Source: Petrachloros mirabilis ULC683
Lineage (GTDB): Bacteria; Cyanobacteriota; Cyanobacteriia; Thermosynechococcales; Thermosynechococcaceae
Length of the DNA: 63,638 nt
Direction of reading: 5' to 3'
NCBI RefSeq assembly: GCF_009939295.1
Contig: NZ_WVIC01000017.1
Span: 20,872-84,509 of the forward strand
Shown here: positions 53,383-63,495 of the stretch, in pieces
Position numbering within the stretch: the stretch's first letter is position 1
How the letters are laid out: every line of letters starts with the position of its first letter
Translations under genes and position numbers: made by a program
The notes under the pieces: model-generated
What the model was told of the DNA's origin: nothing
What the model saw: the letters and a program-made list of their open reading frames with translations, nothing else
Database searches by the model: none

Positions 53383-56300
53383 CTAAGCACTAAAGTATTT
53401 GGCCACTGGATGATAGGTGATAATTGCCGTTGTAGACTGCTCTGGATAGATCTGCTCACTCTCATCCATATAGAGACCAATGCGATCTGCCCCCAGGAGG
53501 TCAAGCTGGGTGTACTGGTCTTGAATATTGGGACAGGCTGGATACCCAAAGCTATAGCGAGAGCCTTGATAGCGCTGAGCCAGCACATCCCGAAGGGTGT
53601 CCGGCTCCTGCTGGCCAAAGCCCAATTCTCGGCGAATGCGGGCATGGGTCCATTCTGCTAGGGCTTCTGCCGTTTGCACCGCCAGACCATGGAAATAGAG
53701 GTAGTCTGTGTACTCATTGTCGGCAAAGAGCTGCTGGGCGAATTCCGTGGCAATGTTGCCAACGGTGACGGCCTGCATTGGGAACAGGTCAAATTGCCCG
53801 GGTTCCGCCGCTTCTTTGGGTAAAAAGAAGTCGGCAATGCAGAGGCGACGCAGGGACTTTTGGCGGGGAAAGCGGAAGGTGGCCACGGGCTTTGACGCAT
53901 CGAGTGAGTCGGGGGCATAGAGATGCAAATCATTGCCCTCGGCCAAGCAGGGGAAATAGCCATAAACAACTTGGGGATGCAGTAGATTTTCCGCCACCAC
54001 CCGCTGTTTCCAGCTCTCTAGGAGGGGATACACCTTTGCTGCCAAGAAGGCATCATACTCAGTCCGAGATTGTTCCTTGGGTTTGCGGAACTGCCACTGG
54101 CCCGCAATCAGTGCTTGCAGGTCGAGATACCAGAAGATGTCATTGAGATCCAGCTCATCCGGCGACAGAATTTGGGTACCCCAGAACGGTGGCGTTGGCC
54201 GGGAAATATCAATGGCGACGGCTTCTGAGCGGCGCGTATCCACCTCAAGTGACTGCTCCGGTTCAGCTGCGTCTTCAGGTTGAGAGGTATCAGCCTTTTC
54301 TGTGCTGCTGATGATCTCTAGGGCATGACCGTTCAAAAAGCCTTGGTGGTCATCCCATTGCCCCTCCGCTTTGGCAGGCATGAGCTGATCCATAAAGTGC
54401 AAATCAGAAAAGGCGTCTTTGCCATAGATCACCTGGCCTTTGTAGGTGTTCTGACAATCTTCATGCACAAATTTTGGTGTCAGGGCTGCCCCGCCCAAAA
54501 TCACGGGCACGGTGATGCCCCGCTCGTTGAAGGTCTCTAGATTTTCTTTCATGAAGGCGGTGGATTTCACCAGCAAACCACTCATGGCAATACAGTCGGC
54601 CTGGTGTTCTTGGTAAGCCTGAATGATATTTTCGACTGGCTGCTTGATGCCTAGGTTGATCACCCGGTAGCCGTTGTTGGACAAAATAATATCAACCAGG
54701 TTTTTGCCAATATCATGGACATCACCCTTAACGGTGGCAATGAGAAAGGTGCCTTTAGCGCTGTTGCCCCCTTCTGATTTTTCCATCAAGGGTTCTAAAT
54801 AAGCCACCGCCGCTTTCATGGTCTGGGCCGATTGCAACACAAAGGGTAACTGCATTTGTCCTGAGCCAAACAGTTCCCCCACCACTTTCATGCCATCTAG
54901 CAAGAAGGTGTTGATAATCTCCAGGGGCGGATACAGTTCTAGTGCCTGGGTAAGTTGATCTTCTAGGCCAATGCGTTCGCCGTCAATAATATGGCGCTTT
55001 AGCCGCTCCTCCAGGGGCAGGTCAGCGTCCATGGTACGGGTGCTTTTGGCGGTCTTGCCCGCAAAGAGGGTGGTGAGCTGGGTTAAGGGATCCTCAATAC
55101 ACACGTCCCCATCAAACTGGCGGCGGTCAAAGATCAGATTACGGCAAATAGCCTGATGCTCAGGTTCAATCTTGGCCAGGGGTAAAATTTTGCTGGCGCT
55201 GACAATGGCTGCATCCATGCCCACGGCCATGGCCTCGTGCAAAAACACTGAATTAAGCGCCATGCGGGCAGCGGGGTTGAGTCCGAAGGAGATATTCGAG
55301 ACGCCCAGCATGATATGGCACCCCGGCAGTTCAGTCCGGATCCGTCGGATGGCCTCAATGGTGGCGCTGCCGTTGGCGCGATCTTCTTCAATGCCGGTGG
55401 AAATGGGCAAGGCCAGGGGGTCAAAGAAGACTTCGTAGGCAGGAATGCCAACTTTTAGGGCATCCTGGTAAGCACGCTGGGCAATGGCAAATTTTTGGTC
55501 GGCGGTGCGAGCCATCCCCTCTTCGTCGATGGTGCCAATTACCACTCCTGCCCCGTATTGCTTGGCCAACTCTAAGACTTGAAAGAAGCGCTCTTCACCA
55601 TCTTCATAGTTGGTGGAGTTGAGGATGCACTTGCCTCCTGCCACTTTTAGCCCCGCTTCCATCTTCGTCCACTCAGTAGAGTCGAGCATCAGGGGCAGGG
55701 TGACATTATTGACCAGCCGCGACACGAGCTCGTGCATGTCGCGCACGCCGTCACGACCCACGTAGTCTACGTTCACATCCAGGATATGGGCTCCTTCGCG
55801 TACCTGGGCTTTGGCCAGGGAGACAAGGCCATCCCAGTCTTCGGCGTTGAGCAAGTCCCGACACTTTTTGGAGCCGCTGGCATTGAGGCGTTCCCCCACG
55901 ATCAAAAAGGAGTTGTCTTGGTCGTAGGGCTGAGCGCTGTAAATGGAGGCGGCAGCAGGGGTAAAGGGAAGCGGGGCATAGGGGGGTAGGCTAGTGCGTT
56001 GGCCGACTTCTCTAGGTTTGGGCTTGAGATCTTGAGAGAGTTCAGCAAGCTGTTGAATATGCTCGGGACGGGTGCCACAGCAGCCGCCGATCACCTGTAC
56101 GCCTAAATCTTCAATGAAGTGCATGAGCGCCATGCGCAGCTCTAGGGGGGTGAGCCGGTAGTGGGCTTGCCCCCCCACGTTTTCGGGTAGACCCGCGTTG
56201 GGGATGCAGGAGACCACGAAGGGGGAATGCTGGCAGAGGTACTTGATGTGGTCTTTCATCAAGTCTGGCCCGGTGGCACAGTTCAGCCCCAAAATGTCGA

Positions 56301-56961
56301 TGGGGTAGGGTTCCAGGATGGTGAGAGCAGCGTTAATCTCGGAACCCACCAGCATGGTGCCCATGGATTCCATGGTGATTGAGACCATCACGGGTAGGCG
56401 AGCGCTTTTGGCTGTGAAGAGATCTGCGATCGCACTCAATGCTGCCTTAATTTGCAACACATCCTGGCAGGTTTCCACCAGCAGTAGATCTGCTCCGCCA
56501 TCGAACAATCCTTCTGCCTGCTCTCGATAGGCATTTCTGAGGGTGTCAAAATCAATGTGTCCCAGCGTTGGCAACTTCGTTCCTGGCCCCATGGAACCGG
56601 CCACAAATCGGGGTTTGTCTGGCGTGGAATACCCAGCCGCCACCTGCTTGGCCAACTGTGCTGCTTTCTGATTCAGTTCGTAAGCCCGATCTGCTAGGTC
56701 ATACTCTGCCAACACAATAGAGGTTGCGCCAAAGGTGTCGGTTTCAATGACATCTGCCCCGACTTCGAGAAAGTTCTGGTGAACCTTGGCCACTGCTTCC
56801 GGCTTGGTTTGGATCAAATATTCATTGCAGCCCTCATACTCTGACCCGCCAAAGTCTTCTGCCGTCAAGTTTTGCAGTTGTAGAGACGTGCCCATGGCAC
56901 CGTCAAACACGATCACAGGACGTTCAGGGCTATGCAGCCGCGCTAGAAAAGGACTGTGCAT
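53383..56961 (-). CDS. metH: Cobalamin-dependent methionine synthase
   Basis: 1192 residues with the full module order: homocysteine-binding (1-320, Zn Cys in GLNCATG and [10 protein letters not shown]), pterin-binding (350-620, [19 protein letters not shown]), cobalamin cap and B12 domain (650-890, with DVHDIGKN near 750 as the base-off His motif) and AdoMet activation domain (980-1192). Transfers the methyl group from methyl-THF via B12 to homocysteine. The organism therefore needs or makes B12. No cobalamin riboswitch was seen upstream. Confidence 0.97.
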   Translation of the reverse strand: MHSPFLARLHSPERPVIVFDGAMGTSLQLQNLTAEDFGGSEYEGCNEYLIQTKPEAVAKVHQNFLEVGADVIETDTFGATSIVLAEYDLADRAYELNQKAAQLAKQVAAGYSTPDKPRFVAGSMGPGTKLPTLGHIDFDTLRNAYREQAEGLFDGGADLLLVETCQDVLQIKAALSAIADLFTAKSARLPVMVSITMESMGTMLVGSEINAALTILEPYPIDILGLNCATGPDLMKDHIKYLCQHSPFVVSCIPNAGLPENVGGQAHYRLTPLELRMALMHFIEDLGVQVIGGCCGTRPEHIQQLAELSQDLKPKPREVGQRTSLPPYAPLPFTPAAASIYSAQPYDQDNSFLIVGERLNASGSKKCRDLLNAEDWDGLVSLAKAQVREGAHILDVNVDYVGRDGVRDMHELVSRLVNNVTLPLMLDSTEWTKMEAGLKVAGGKCILNSTNYEDGEERFFQVLELAKQYGAGVVIGTIDEEGMARTADQKFAIAQRAYQDALKVGIPAYEVFFDPLALPISTGIEEDRANGSATIEAIRRIRTELPGCHIMLGVSNISFGLNPAARMALNSVFLHEAMAVGMDAAIVSASKILPLAKIEPEHQAICRNLIFDRRQFDGDVCIEDPLTQLTTLFAGKTAKSTRTMDADLPLEERLKRHIIDGERIGLEDQLTQALELYPPLEIINTFLLDGMKVVGELFGSGQMQLPFVLQSAQTMKAAVAYLEPLMEKSEGGNSAKGTFLIATVKGDVHDIGKNLVDIILSNNGYRVINLGIKQPVENIIQAYQEHQADCIAMSGLLVKSTAFMKENLETFNERGITVPVILGGAALTPKFVHEDCQNTYKGQVIYGKDAFSDLHFMDQLMPAKAEGQWDDHQGFLNGHALEIISSTEKADTSQPEDAAEPEQSLEVDTRRSEAVAIDISRPTPPFWGTQILSPDELDLNDIFWYLDLQALIAGQWQFRKPKEQSRTEYDAFLAAKVYPLLESWKQRVVAENLLHPQVVYGYFPCLAEGNDLHLYAPDSLDASKPVATFRFPRQKSLRRLCIADFFLPKEAAEPGQFDLFPMQAVTVGNIATEFAQQLFADNEYTDYLYFHGLAVQTAEALAEWTHARIRRELGFGQQEPDTLRDVLAQRYQGSRYSFGYPACPNIQDQYTQLDLLGADRIGLYMDESEQIYPEQSTTAIITYHPVAKYFSA

Positions 56962-57129
56962 GGGTTCGCCAGATTAACTCGGTGGATGTACCCACCATCT
57001 TACGGGAAGCTTATCTGTAGAGGGTAAATTTTAGGCTCGGAATTTCCACGCCATTCTTTGATGTCAATTAGGGGTCAACACAGATTCTCCTACAGGTGCT
57101 AGACCTATGCCAAGGTTGTTTTCCCAAGT

Positions 57130-57849
57130 TCAGACCTGCTGCAACTGATGCACAAATTGATCATGTTCCGGTGTATTCAGCCCCTGTTGTAAGACAATAA
57201 TCACTTGGGACAGGTTACCCGCCAACAACGACGCTACATCGAGGCGTAAGCCAGGGAAGACCTGGCTGTGAATGACCCCTGCTCCATCTGGCTGAAGGGG
57301 GACATAAATTTCTTGCTGCAAACCAAACCAGTCTATTGTTTGATCGAGAACGCACCAGACTAAATATTCCTGAACCCCATTGCGGCGATAGACATGCTTC
57401 TTGTCATGTACATCATTGGCTACGCTGCTGGCTGCTACCTCTACCACCAACTCGGGTGCCCCCTCAATATAGTCATCAGCACTGAGGCTAGACTGACCCC
57501 CTGTCTCGATCCGCAAACAAGCATCGGGCTGAGGCTCATTGTCAGCATCCAGACGGATGGTCGGATTGTCATTGACGACAACACCGGGTGTCGCCACCCA
57601 ATAGTGGAACAGCCAACCCATTATGGCTGCATGGGGACGGGCGTGGCTACTAGACCTGACCGGTGAGGACACGTAGACAACTCCTTCAATTAATTCCGCT
57701 TTTTTGAGTTGGGGCATGGCCTGGTAACGGCGCTCAAATTCAGGGCGCGAGATGCGATCGCCACTTTCTAGCCAAGGCATCAAAGCAACAAGCTGGGAAT
57801 CTGATGGAAATGGATTGATCACCATGGCAGAGTCTTGACTCGTGGACAT
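57130..57849 (-). CDS. Uma2 family protein
   Basis: 239 residues, paralogue of the gene at 15114 with the same blocks (SGDRISRPEFERRYQAMPQL, YIEGAPELVVEVAASS, HVYRRNGVQEYLVW). Core PD...ExA form: QPDACLRI and ELVVEVAASS. Single gene between metH and an FMN reductase. Function of the family unresolved. Confidence 0.85.
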   Translation of the reverse strand: MSTSQDSAMVINPFPSDSQLVALMPWLESGDRISRPEFERRYQAMPQLKKAELIEGVVYVSSPVRSSSHARPHAAIMGWLFHYWVATPGVVVNDNPTIRLDADNEPQPDACLRIETGGQSSLSADDYIEGAPELVVEVAASSVANDVHDKKHVYRRNGVQEYLVWCVLDQTIDWFGLQQEIYVPLQPDGAGVIHSQVFPGLRLDVASLLAGNLSQVIIVLQQGLNTPEHDQFVHQLQQV

Positions 57850-57909
57850 GATCAGGGGATAGCCACCTGGATCCTAACCTAATCCCCTGAATTTATACTT
57901 CATCACCCA

Positions 57910-58455
57910 TCAAGCCCTCTGGCTCAGGGTTCCGGCTGCCCTGACTAGATTCTCGACAAACTGAGTCAGCCGCTGATCTAACTTTTCATCCTTAAGCCGT
58001 TCTTCGTCATCAAAGGCGTTCCAAGCTTGGCCGATCGCCACCTGCTCCGGAATCATCCAGGCGTGAACCCAGCGCGTAATCAAACGCAGTTGGTTGAGGG
58101 CGTTGCTGTTGGCTTGTCCACCCAACACGCTGATCGCTCCCGTAACCTTCCCGGATAAATGCTCAAAACTGAGTAAATCCAGGGCATTTTTTAGCACCCC
58201 ACTCACCGCTCCGTGGTATTCCGGCGTTACTAGAATCAACCCATCCGCAGCCTCGACCGACTGCCGCAGCTTGATCACGCCAGGATGCTGATCTAACTCA
58301 TCCGTGCCATCACAAAAGGGCAAATCCAGATCTCGTAAATCCAATAAGGTTACCGCAGCCCCCAGAGCCTCTGCTTTCTGCCCTGCTAGATGCAGCGCTT
58401 GACGAGAATAGGAGGTGGGCCGCAAACTGCCGCTAAACCCCACAATCTTAATCAT
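57910..58455 (-). CDS. NADPH-dependent FMN reductase
   Basis: 181 residues of flavodoxin-like fold: GFSGSLRPTSYSRQAL holds the FMN phosphate, LVTPEYHGAVSGVLKNALD the second flavin loop. Related to ChrR/ArsH/SsuE enzymes that reduce FMN, quinones or metals. Substrate not known. Starts in a clean intergenic region. Confidence 0.9.
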   Translation of the reverse strand: MIKIVGFSGSLRPTSYSRQALHLAGQKAEALGAAVTLLDLRDLDLPFCDGTDELDQHPGVIKLRQSVEAADGLILVTPEYHGAVSGVLKNALDLLSFEHLSGKVTGAISVLGGQANSNALNQLRLITRWVHAWMIPEQVAIGQAWNAFDDEERLKDEKLDQRLTQFVENLVRAAGTLSQRA

Positions 58456-58749
58456 GGCGATCTCTTATATAAACTCATAACGACTACAACTAAGGTAGCG
58501 AATGTAAAGTCTTCTCAGCAACCTGGGGTCTCTGAGCTTCGTTTGTCATCCTTGGCCAAACAAGCACGACATCATACCCAATGCTTCTGTCCTGGCTCAT
58601 GCCCATCTCTTCTTTAGGGTTGAAGCGATCCTAAATGATTTGTAAATTTACAGACCTTGTACTACCCCCTTGTTCCCCTTGGTTCTAGCGCAGCGGCGCG
58701 CTGCTCTGCTGTAAAGCCAGGAATTCTGGAAGCTGGATTGTTTTGGAGG

Positions 58750-60390
58750 TTATGCTGCCGCCTTGTGTCGGCAATAGCAGGAGGCTTGAATCGGAACTTC
58801 AGCGCGAGCAATCGCTTTATCGAGTTGGAGTTTGATATGAGCCGCTTCAACCATTTCGCCTCGATGCCTGAGACACTCGTAGAGGCCGTGTAAGCTCCAA
58901 ACATTGTGGGGATGCTGACAAGCTCGACTTAAGGTCTTGTCTAACCCCAAGTCTGCTCTATAGATGGCTTCCGCTTCGTCATAATGCCCCTGCTCTAACA
59001 GCAGGGCACCCAAGGCATGGCGGGTGGGCTGCATCCAGCCCCAGGGTTCGTCATAGGGCAAGTTATCATCTAATGCCACTGAGCGGTGCAAGTACTCAAA
59101 TGCCTTGGCATAATGACCCTGGTGATAGGCCAGCTCCCCTAACATCATCTGTTCGGCAACCTGAAGGATATCCCGACAGGTGTTGTTAAAGAGCATTCTC
59201 GACTCGGGAACCCGCTCATAAGCCTGACCAAAGAGGACTCGCTCGGCTTCTGCTTCCGCATGTAGCTTAAGATTGGCAAACGCGATCGCACGAGAATATC
59301 GCATCATTGCCGTGGTCACGCAATACAGCTCAGCATCCTGGGGCAAAGGCTGAGCCAAAATATCTTCCCATCGTCCGAAGCGGATTAGAGCATGTTGCTT
59401 CATCGGTAAAAAGCCTTCAAACCAGTCAGCCATCGGACGCAGAAAATCCTCTGGCAATGCGGCCATCAGGTTCTGTGAAGCCGTTAACGCCACAGAGGGT
59501 TGACCCAGAAACATCGCTCCGTAAATCGTGAAATGATAGTTGTGCAGGCGATAAACGGTGTAAAAGTTATCGGCTCCGATTTTTTCTACAAACTCTTTGT
59601 CCGCTTGAGTTGCCCTTTGGTTACGAGACACAACATTCACATAGTCGCCACAGAGCACATCAATGTGAGTGGCCATATGCAACAGATGCCCTGCATCGGG
59701 AACCAGCGTGGTGAGGCGATCACCATGGGGGAGTGCTCGTTCAGGATGCGGTGACATCTCCATCAGATGGATATACATATGCAGCAACCCCGGATGCTCC
59801 CACGCCCCTTCTAACTGCTCAAAAGCAGTTTCGAGAACACTGAGAGCTTCGGGTGTACTCGCCCCCAGAGCGGGTTGCCCTGAGGGCAGATCCCATAGCT
59901 GCCAAGGCGTTCTATTCATGAGTGCCTCGGCGAACAGGCTACAGACATCCAGATCTTTCGGGAAGGCTTGATACACCTTACCCATGGCATCAGCATAGGC
60001 ATCGTTCCAGGGGGCAAAATCCTCAACAGCAGGATTCTCTGGATAACGATGGGAAATAGCTTGAATCAGCGCTTGCTCGACAGGTATCCCTTTATTCTTA
60101 AGGGCAGAAGCTTGGGTGATCGATTTCTTTGCAATTTGGACAGCATTGGGCTTTTCCTTCTCCTCAAATGCTTCCCAGGGTTTGTTGTAATTTGGCCCAA
60201 TTGCATAAGCAATGCCCCAATGAGCCATGGCACATTCAGGGTCATTATTCAAAGCTTTCTCAAAACAAGAAATTGCCTCTTCGTGATTGTAGGCGTAGAG
60301 CCAGATGAGACCTCGGTTGAACCAAAGTTGGGCTGAAGGTGAAGTTGTTGTGATCGACCGAGAATAGTGTCCTAAATCAAAATAATCCAT
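58750..60390 (-). CDS. TPR-repeat protein
   Basis: 546 residues from the ATG at 60390 with GAGGTG nine bases upstream; an ATG at 60405 is less likely. TPR units at the N-terminus (AQLWFNRGLIWLYAYNHEEA, CFEKALNNDPECAMAHWGIA) and C-terminus (YAKAFEYLHRSVALDDNLPY, YDEAEAIYRADLGLDKTLSR), with a helical middle rich in His (LHMYIHLMEMSPHPE, GHLLHMATHIDV). These His-containing motifs are conserved in this family of bacterial proteins and could bind metal. Function unknown. Confidence 0.85.
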   Translation of the reverse strand: MDYFDLGHYSRSITTTSPSAQLWFNRGLIWLYAYNHEEAISCFEKALNNDPECAMAHWGIAYAIGPNYNKPWEAFEEKEKPNAVQIAKKSITQASALKNKGIPVEQALIQAISHRYPENPAVEDFAPWNDAYADAMGKVYQAFPKDLDVCSLFAEALMNRTPWQLWDLPSGQPALGASTPEALSVLETAFEQLEGAWEHPGLLHMYIHLMEMSPHPERALPHGDRLTTLVPDAGHLLHMATHIDVLCGDYVNVVSRNQRATQADKEFVEKIGADNFYTVYRLHNYHFTIYGAMFLGQPSVALTASQNLMAALPEDFLRPMADWFEGFLPMKQHALIRFGRWEDILAQPLPQDAELYCVTTAMMRYSRAIAFANLKLHAEAEAERVLFGQAYERVPESRMLFNNTCRDILQVAEQMMLGELAYHQGHYAKAFEYLHRSVALDDNLPYDEPWGWMQPTRHALGALLLEQGHYDEAEAIYRADLGLDKTLSRACQHPHNVWSLHGLYECLRHRGEMVEAAHIKLQLDKAIARAEVPIQASCYCRHKAAA

Positions 60391-60456
60391 GAACAGCCAC
60401 CTCATGGTTTTGGGGGTAGCTCAATTATCACAGTTAACAGCGCAAGATCTCAGTCA

Positions 60457-60564
60457 TATAGCGGTTCTCACCTGAGTGAGGTATGGGGTGTGGGGGTGGA
60501 ACCCCCACGCAGGGGGCAGCGCCCCCTGCACCCCATGTACTCCATTGATCTGTAAACCGCTGTA
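60457..60564. mobile_element. Family C 108-bp palindromic element, copy 4
   Basis: TATAGCGGTT to AACCGCTGTA, next to the start region of the TPR gene and before the DUF4278 terminator. Nearly the same sequence as copies 2 and 3. Confidence 0.9.
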
Positions 60565-60578
60565 ACAATTTACGCTAA

Positions 60579-60608
60579 CAAAAAGCGGAGGGACAGTGTC
60601 TCTCCGCT
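60579..60608 (-). terminator. Intrinsic terminator of the DUF4278 gene
   Basis: On the minus strand, AGCGGAGAGACA pairs with TGTCCCTCCGCT (one wobble) and is directly followed by TTTTTG. A stable stem plus T run 40 bp after the stop codon, a textbook rho-independent terminator. Confidence 0.85.
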
Positions 60609-60649
60609 CAAGTACATTTTGTATGGGAATGCGTTGACCGCTCAGCACC

Positions 60650-61051
60650 CTAGTTAAAGTGCTGCTGCTCCATTTCGAGGAGCTTCACCAAATTGTCATT
60701 CCCTTGGCGTTTGGCTACTGCCAAACGGTGTTCAAGGGTGCGACGAATAAAGATATTATGCACTTGGTCTGCTTCAGATAGGCCGCGATAGCGAAAGGCC
60801 GCCGCCGGACTAGCGGGAACGGTGAGCGGAGCCACTGTCACAGGTTCAGGTGCCAAGGGAGAAACCGCAACGCCAGACTGATAGACAGCCCCGCGATACT
60901 TGAGCAAGTGAGTGGCCTGTGGCACCGGAATGGATGCCAAGTGAGTTCGGTAGCAAGGACGCCCCCGATATTGGCCGATGAGTTCTGGTTCAGTAACTTC
61001 GATGGAAATGGGTTGATAATTATACTCAACCCCGCGATAAGAAAGTTTCAT
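60650..61051 (-). CDS. DUF4278 family protein
   Basis: 133 residues from the ATG at 61051, which has GGAGG nine bases upstream; longer in-frame starts run through unrelated sequence. Begins MKLSYRGVEYNYQPISIEVT, the DUF4278 signature, with two YRG repeats (GQYRGRPCYRTH, LLKYRGAVYQSG) and a C-terminal helix. Common in cyanobacteria, role unknown, often stress-linked by expression in other species. Confidence 0.85.
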   Translation of the reverse strand: MKLSYRGVEYNYQPISIEVTEPELIGQYRGRPCYRTHLASIPVPQATHLLKYRGAVYQSGVAVSPLAPEPVTVAPLTVPASPAAAFRYRGLSEADQVHNIFIRRTLEHRLAVAKRQGNDNLVKLLEMEQQHFN

Positions 61052-61270
61052 GAAGAGCTGCCTCCGATCTGGATCCTGAGATGGTTTGTGAGGCGCGTTC
61101 CTTCGGGATGAGTCCCTACTTCCGTCTTGCTGCAAGCGCGCTGGATGTAGTCAGGGCTACTTAAAGCAAGATGAACGTTTTTTCTGTATCTAATGATACC
61201 CACTAGGGCTTATCTTTATTCTAATGCAAATTTATAGAATGTTTAAGCCTTGCTGCACAGTGTTACGGGG

Positions 61271-61801
61271 TTATCGGGATTGACAACTTCCGGCGATCGT
61301 CGTTCCGGGGGCACCTGAGTAATGGCCACTGCGCATCAGACCAATGCCCGATGAGATCACCAAGCATCGTTGGTAGGAAGTGCCATCATTGGGCAGGGAA
61401 AGAACCAGGGTGCCAGCGCTATTGACTGGATTGCGGCCTTTGAAGTCATAGATGACGACCCAGGAGGGAGTAGTTGGGCTGTAGCGAAACTCAATCCCCT
61501 CAAAGGTACGTGCACCTGTGACCAAGCAAGTACCACGAATTACCGGATTCGTTCCGTCAGGAATATTAAGGCTACAGGTTTGGCTGCGTTTAATGGCTTC
61601 GCGCTGGGTTTCTTTGAAGGCACCTTCAGCACGAGCCAGGGCATCATCAACGCGCTTGAGGTTAAGCCAGTTGAGGAAGCTGGGAATGGAGATGGCGGCC
61701 AGGATACCAATAATGACGACGATGATTGCCGTCTCGATTTGCGTAAATCCTTTTGGGTTATGCGTGGTAGGCAAAGGTGGCATCGGGAGAAACTTTGACA
61801 T
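61271..61801 (-). CDS. Prepilin-like protein (type IV pilin/pseudopilin)
   Basis: 176 residues. Prepilin peptidase site KG|FTQIETAIIVVIIGILAA: cleavage after Gly18, mature Glu5 present, Gln at mature position 3 in place of Leu. The rest is a small globular domain with Cys pairs (SQTCSL, GTCLV, YQRCLV, GSCQSR). Cyanobacterial PilA-like or minor pilin/competence pseudopilin. No other pilus gene nearby. Confidence 0.9.
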   Translation of the reverse strand: MSKFLPMPPLPTTHNPKGFTQIETAIIVVIIGILAAISIPSFLNWLNLKRVDDALARAEGAFKETQREAIKRSQTCSLNIPDGTNPVIRGTCLVTGARTFEGIEFRYSPTTPSWVVIYDFKGRNPVNSAGTLVLSLPNDGTSYQRCLVISSGIGLMRSGHYSGAPGTTIAGSCQSR

Positions 61802-61938
61802 GGGGGAAGCAACCGTTGCAGTATTTTTATTATTCCCACGTTAGAGTTTATTCTATTGGACTGCATTAATACTACGTCCGTTACGTTCCAATTCCACCCC
61901 CTTGGTAACCCCTTGTTGAGAATGGTGCAAGACCTCAG

Positions 61939-63204
61939 ATGACTCGTTTTTTACACCTGGCCGATGTTCACCTCGGCTATACCAAGTACGATAGCCCCAC
62001 CCGTACCCTCGATTTTTTTGTGGCCTTTCAAGATGCCCTGGAAAAATATGCCTTGGGTGAGTCCGTTGATTTTGTTCTCATTGCAGGGGATCTGTTTGAG
62101 CATCGCCAAGTGTTGCCCTCTGTGCTCAATCAAGCACAGGTGTGTCTTGAACGGCTGAAGGCAGCAGGAATTCCCGTCTTTGCTATTGAAGGAAACCACG
62201 ACTACGAACCCTACGGTACCAAAACCAGTTGGTTACGATACCTGGCTAGTTGGGATAAGTTGATTTTGCTGCGACCCGAAGACGAAGATGTGCTGGAACC
62301 CTGGGACTGCGATCGCAAAACCGGTAGCTACATTGACCTCGACTGCGGCGTGCGCATCATTGGCTCACGTTGGTACGGTGCAGCCGCCCCTCGCGCCATT
62401 GACAAATTAGCGCGGAGCATTCAAGCCCTACCCCCTGCCCCCCCCCACACCGTGATGATGTTTCACCATGGGCTAGAAGGACATGTCGCCCGCTATGCTG
62501 GAGCCTTGCGCTACCAAGACTTTTTGCCCCTCCGAGCGGCTGGGGTCAGCTACCTTGCCCTAGGACATATCCACCAAAACTACAGCGAGGCAGACTGGAT
62601 TTTTAATCCCGGCTCTGTTGAGGCCAATAGTGTTGCCGAAAACCAAGACCAAATGGCCCGAGGCGTTTACCTGGTGGAACTAACCCCCCAAGGCATTCAG
62701 ACAGACTTAAAGCGAGACTACCAACAACGGCCTATTCTACGACTGGCGCTGAAAGTGAATCTCCAGCAGACCCCCACCGAAGTTGCCGCCGCTGCGATCG
62801 CCCTTGTGCAAGAAGCGACTACCCAAGGGCGAACCCAAAACGCCATCGTCGAACTGCGAATCCACGGCAATATTGGCTTTGAACGGATGGACTTAAATGT
62901 CCGAGAACTACGAGAGTGCCTGTGCACCGAAAGCAAAGCGCTCATTTTCTTACTGCGCTATGACGTCACCGGAGCCGCCTACAAAACCTTCCTCAATGAC
63001 CACGACCAAATTCCCAATCGAGCCGACATTGAACGTACCGTATTTAGTGACTTTCTGGCTGCCAATGTTCACTACCAAGATCAAGCAGACGCCCTCGCCA
63101 CCGGATTAATTGACCTAAAAAGTCGGGTACTGGCTCAAGAATCTGTAGCCGACCTCTATGACTTTATTGACAGTCTACTCAGCAAATCTTTGACAGATGG
63201 ATAA
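61939..63204 (+). CDS. DNA repair exonuclease SbcD / Mre11 family
   Basis: 421 residues. Metallophosphoesterase motifs: DVH at 9-11, GDLF at 50-53, GNHDY at 85-89, and HHG and GHIH further on, all two-metal ligands. The ~150-residue C-terminal part is the family's cap or SbcC-binding region. Normally partnered with an SbcC/Rad50 ATPase in double-strand break processing; no such gene is in the window. Confidence 0.9.
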   Translation: MTRFLHLADVHLGYTKYDSPTRTLDFFVAFQDALEKYALGESVDFVLIAGDLFEHRQVLPSVLNQAQVCLERLKAAGIPVFAIEGNHDYEPYGTKTSWLRYLASWDKLILLRPEDEDVLEPWDCDRKTGSYIDLDCGVRIIGSRWYGAAAPRAIDKLARSIQALPPAPPHTVMMFHHGLEGHVARYAGALRYQDFLPLRAAGVSYLALGHIHQNYSEADWIFNPGSVEANSVAENQDQMARGVYLVELTPQGIQTDLKRDYQQRPILRLALKVNLQQTPTEVAAAAIALVQEATTQGRTQNAIVELRIHGNIGFERMDLNVRELRECLCTESKALIFLLRYDVTGAAYKTFLNDHDQIPNRADIERTVFSDFLAANVHYQDQADALATGLIDLKSRVLAQESVADLYDFIDSLLSKSLTDG

Positions 63205-63331
63205 CATAAATAGACCCAGTTCCAATCACAGTGCTTCTCATCGGCAACTAGATGGGGAGAGCGCCGTTGCCGTTTTGATGATACTGCCAACAATAGACGC
63301 GCGACCAAAAGCCTTGACAAAATTGATTTAA

Positions 63332-63404
63332 TACCCCCAAGGGAATTCGAATCCCTGTCGCCTCCGTGAAAGGGAGGTGTCCTAGGCCTCTAGACGATGG
63401 GGGC
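63332..63404 (-). tRNA. tRNA-Glu (UUC)
   Basis: 73 nt. Acceptor GCCCCCA pairs with TGGGGGT (G-U at the end), discriminator A. The anticodon stem CCTCC/GGAGG encloses CTTTCAC, anticodon TTC. T arm AGGGATTCGAATTCCCT. In cyanobacteria tRNA-Glu also feeds tetrapyrrole synthesis. Confidence 0.95.
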
Positions 63405-63495
63405 TTATGGTGCAACGTTCTTTAAGGTAACGAATCTTGGTGCATCTGTCAATCTTTTCTGACGGTTGCAAAAGACCCTTGAGAATCAGCCAGTC

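Noticed and set aside
53256-53645. 129-aa minus-strand ORF
   Set aside because: Out-of-frame shadow of the metH 3' end.
56962-57129. Cobalamin or SAM riboswitch ahead of metH
   Set aside because: No conserved riboswitch core was found in these 168 bases.
60454-60648. 64-aa ORF across a family C element
   Set aside because: Arises from reading the palindromic element; the same peptide appears at other copies.
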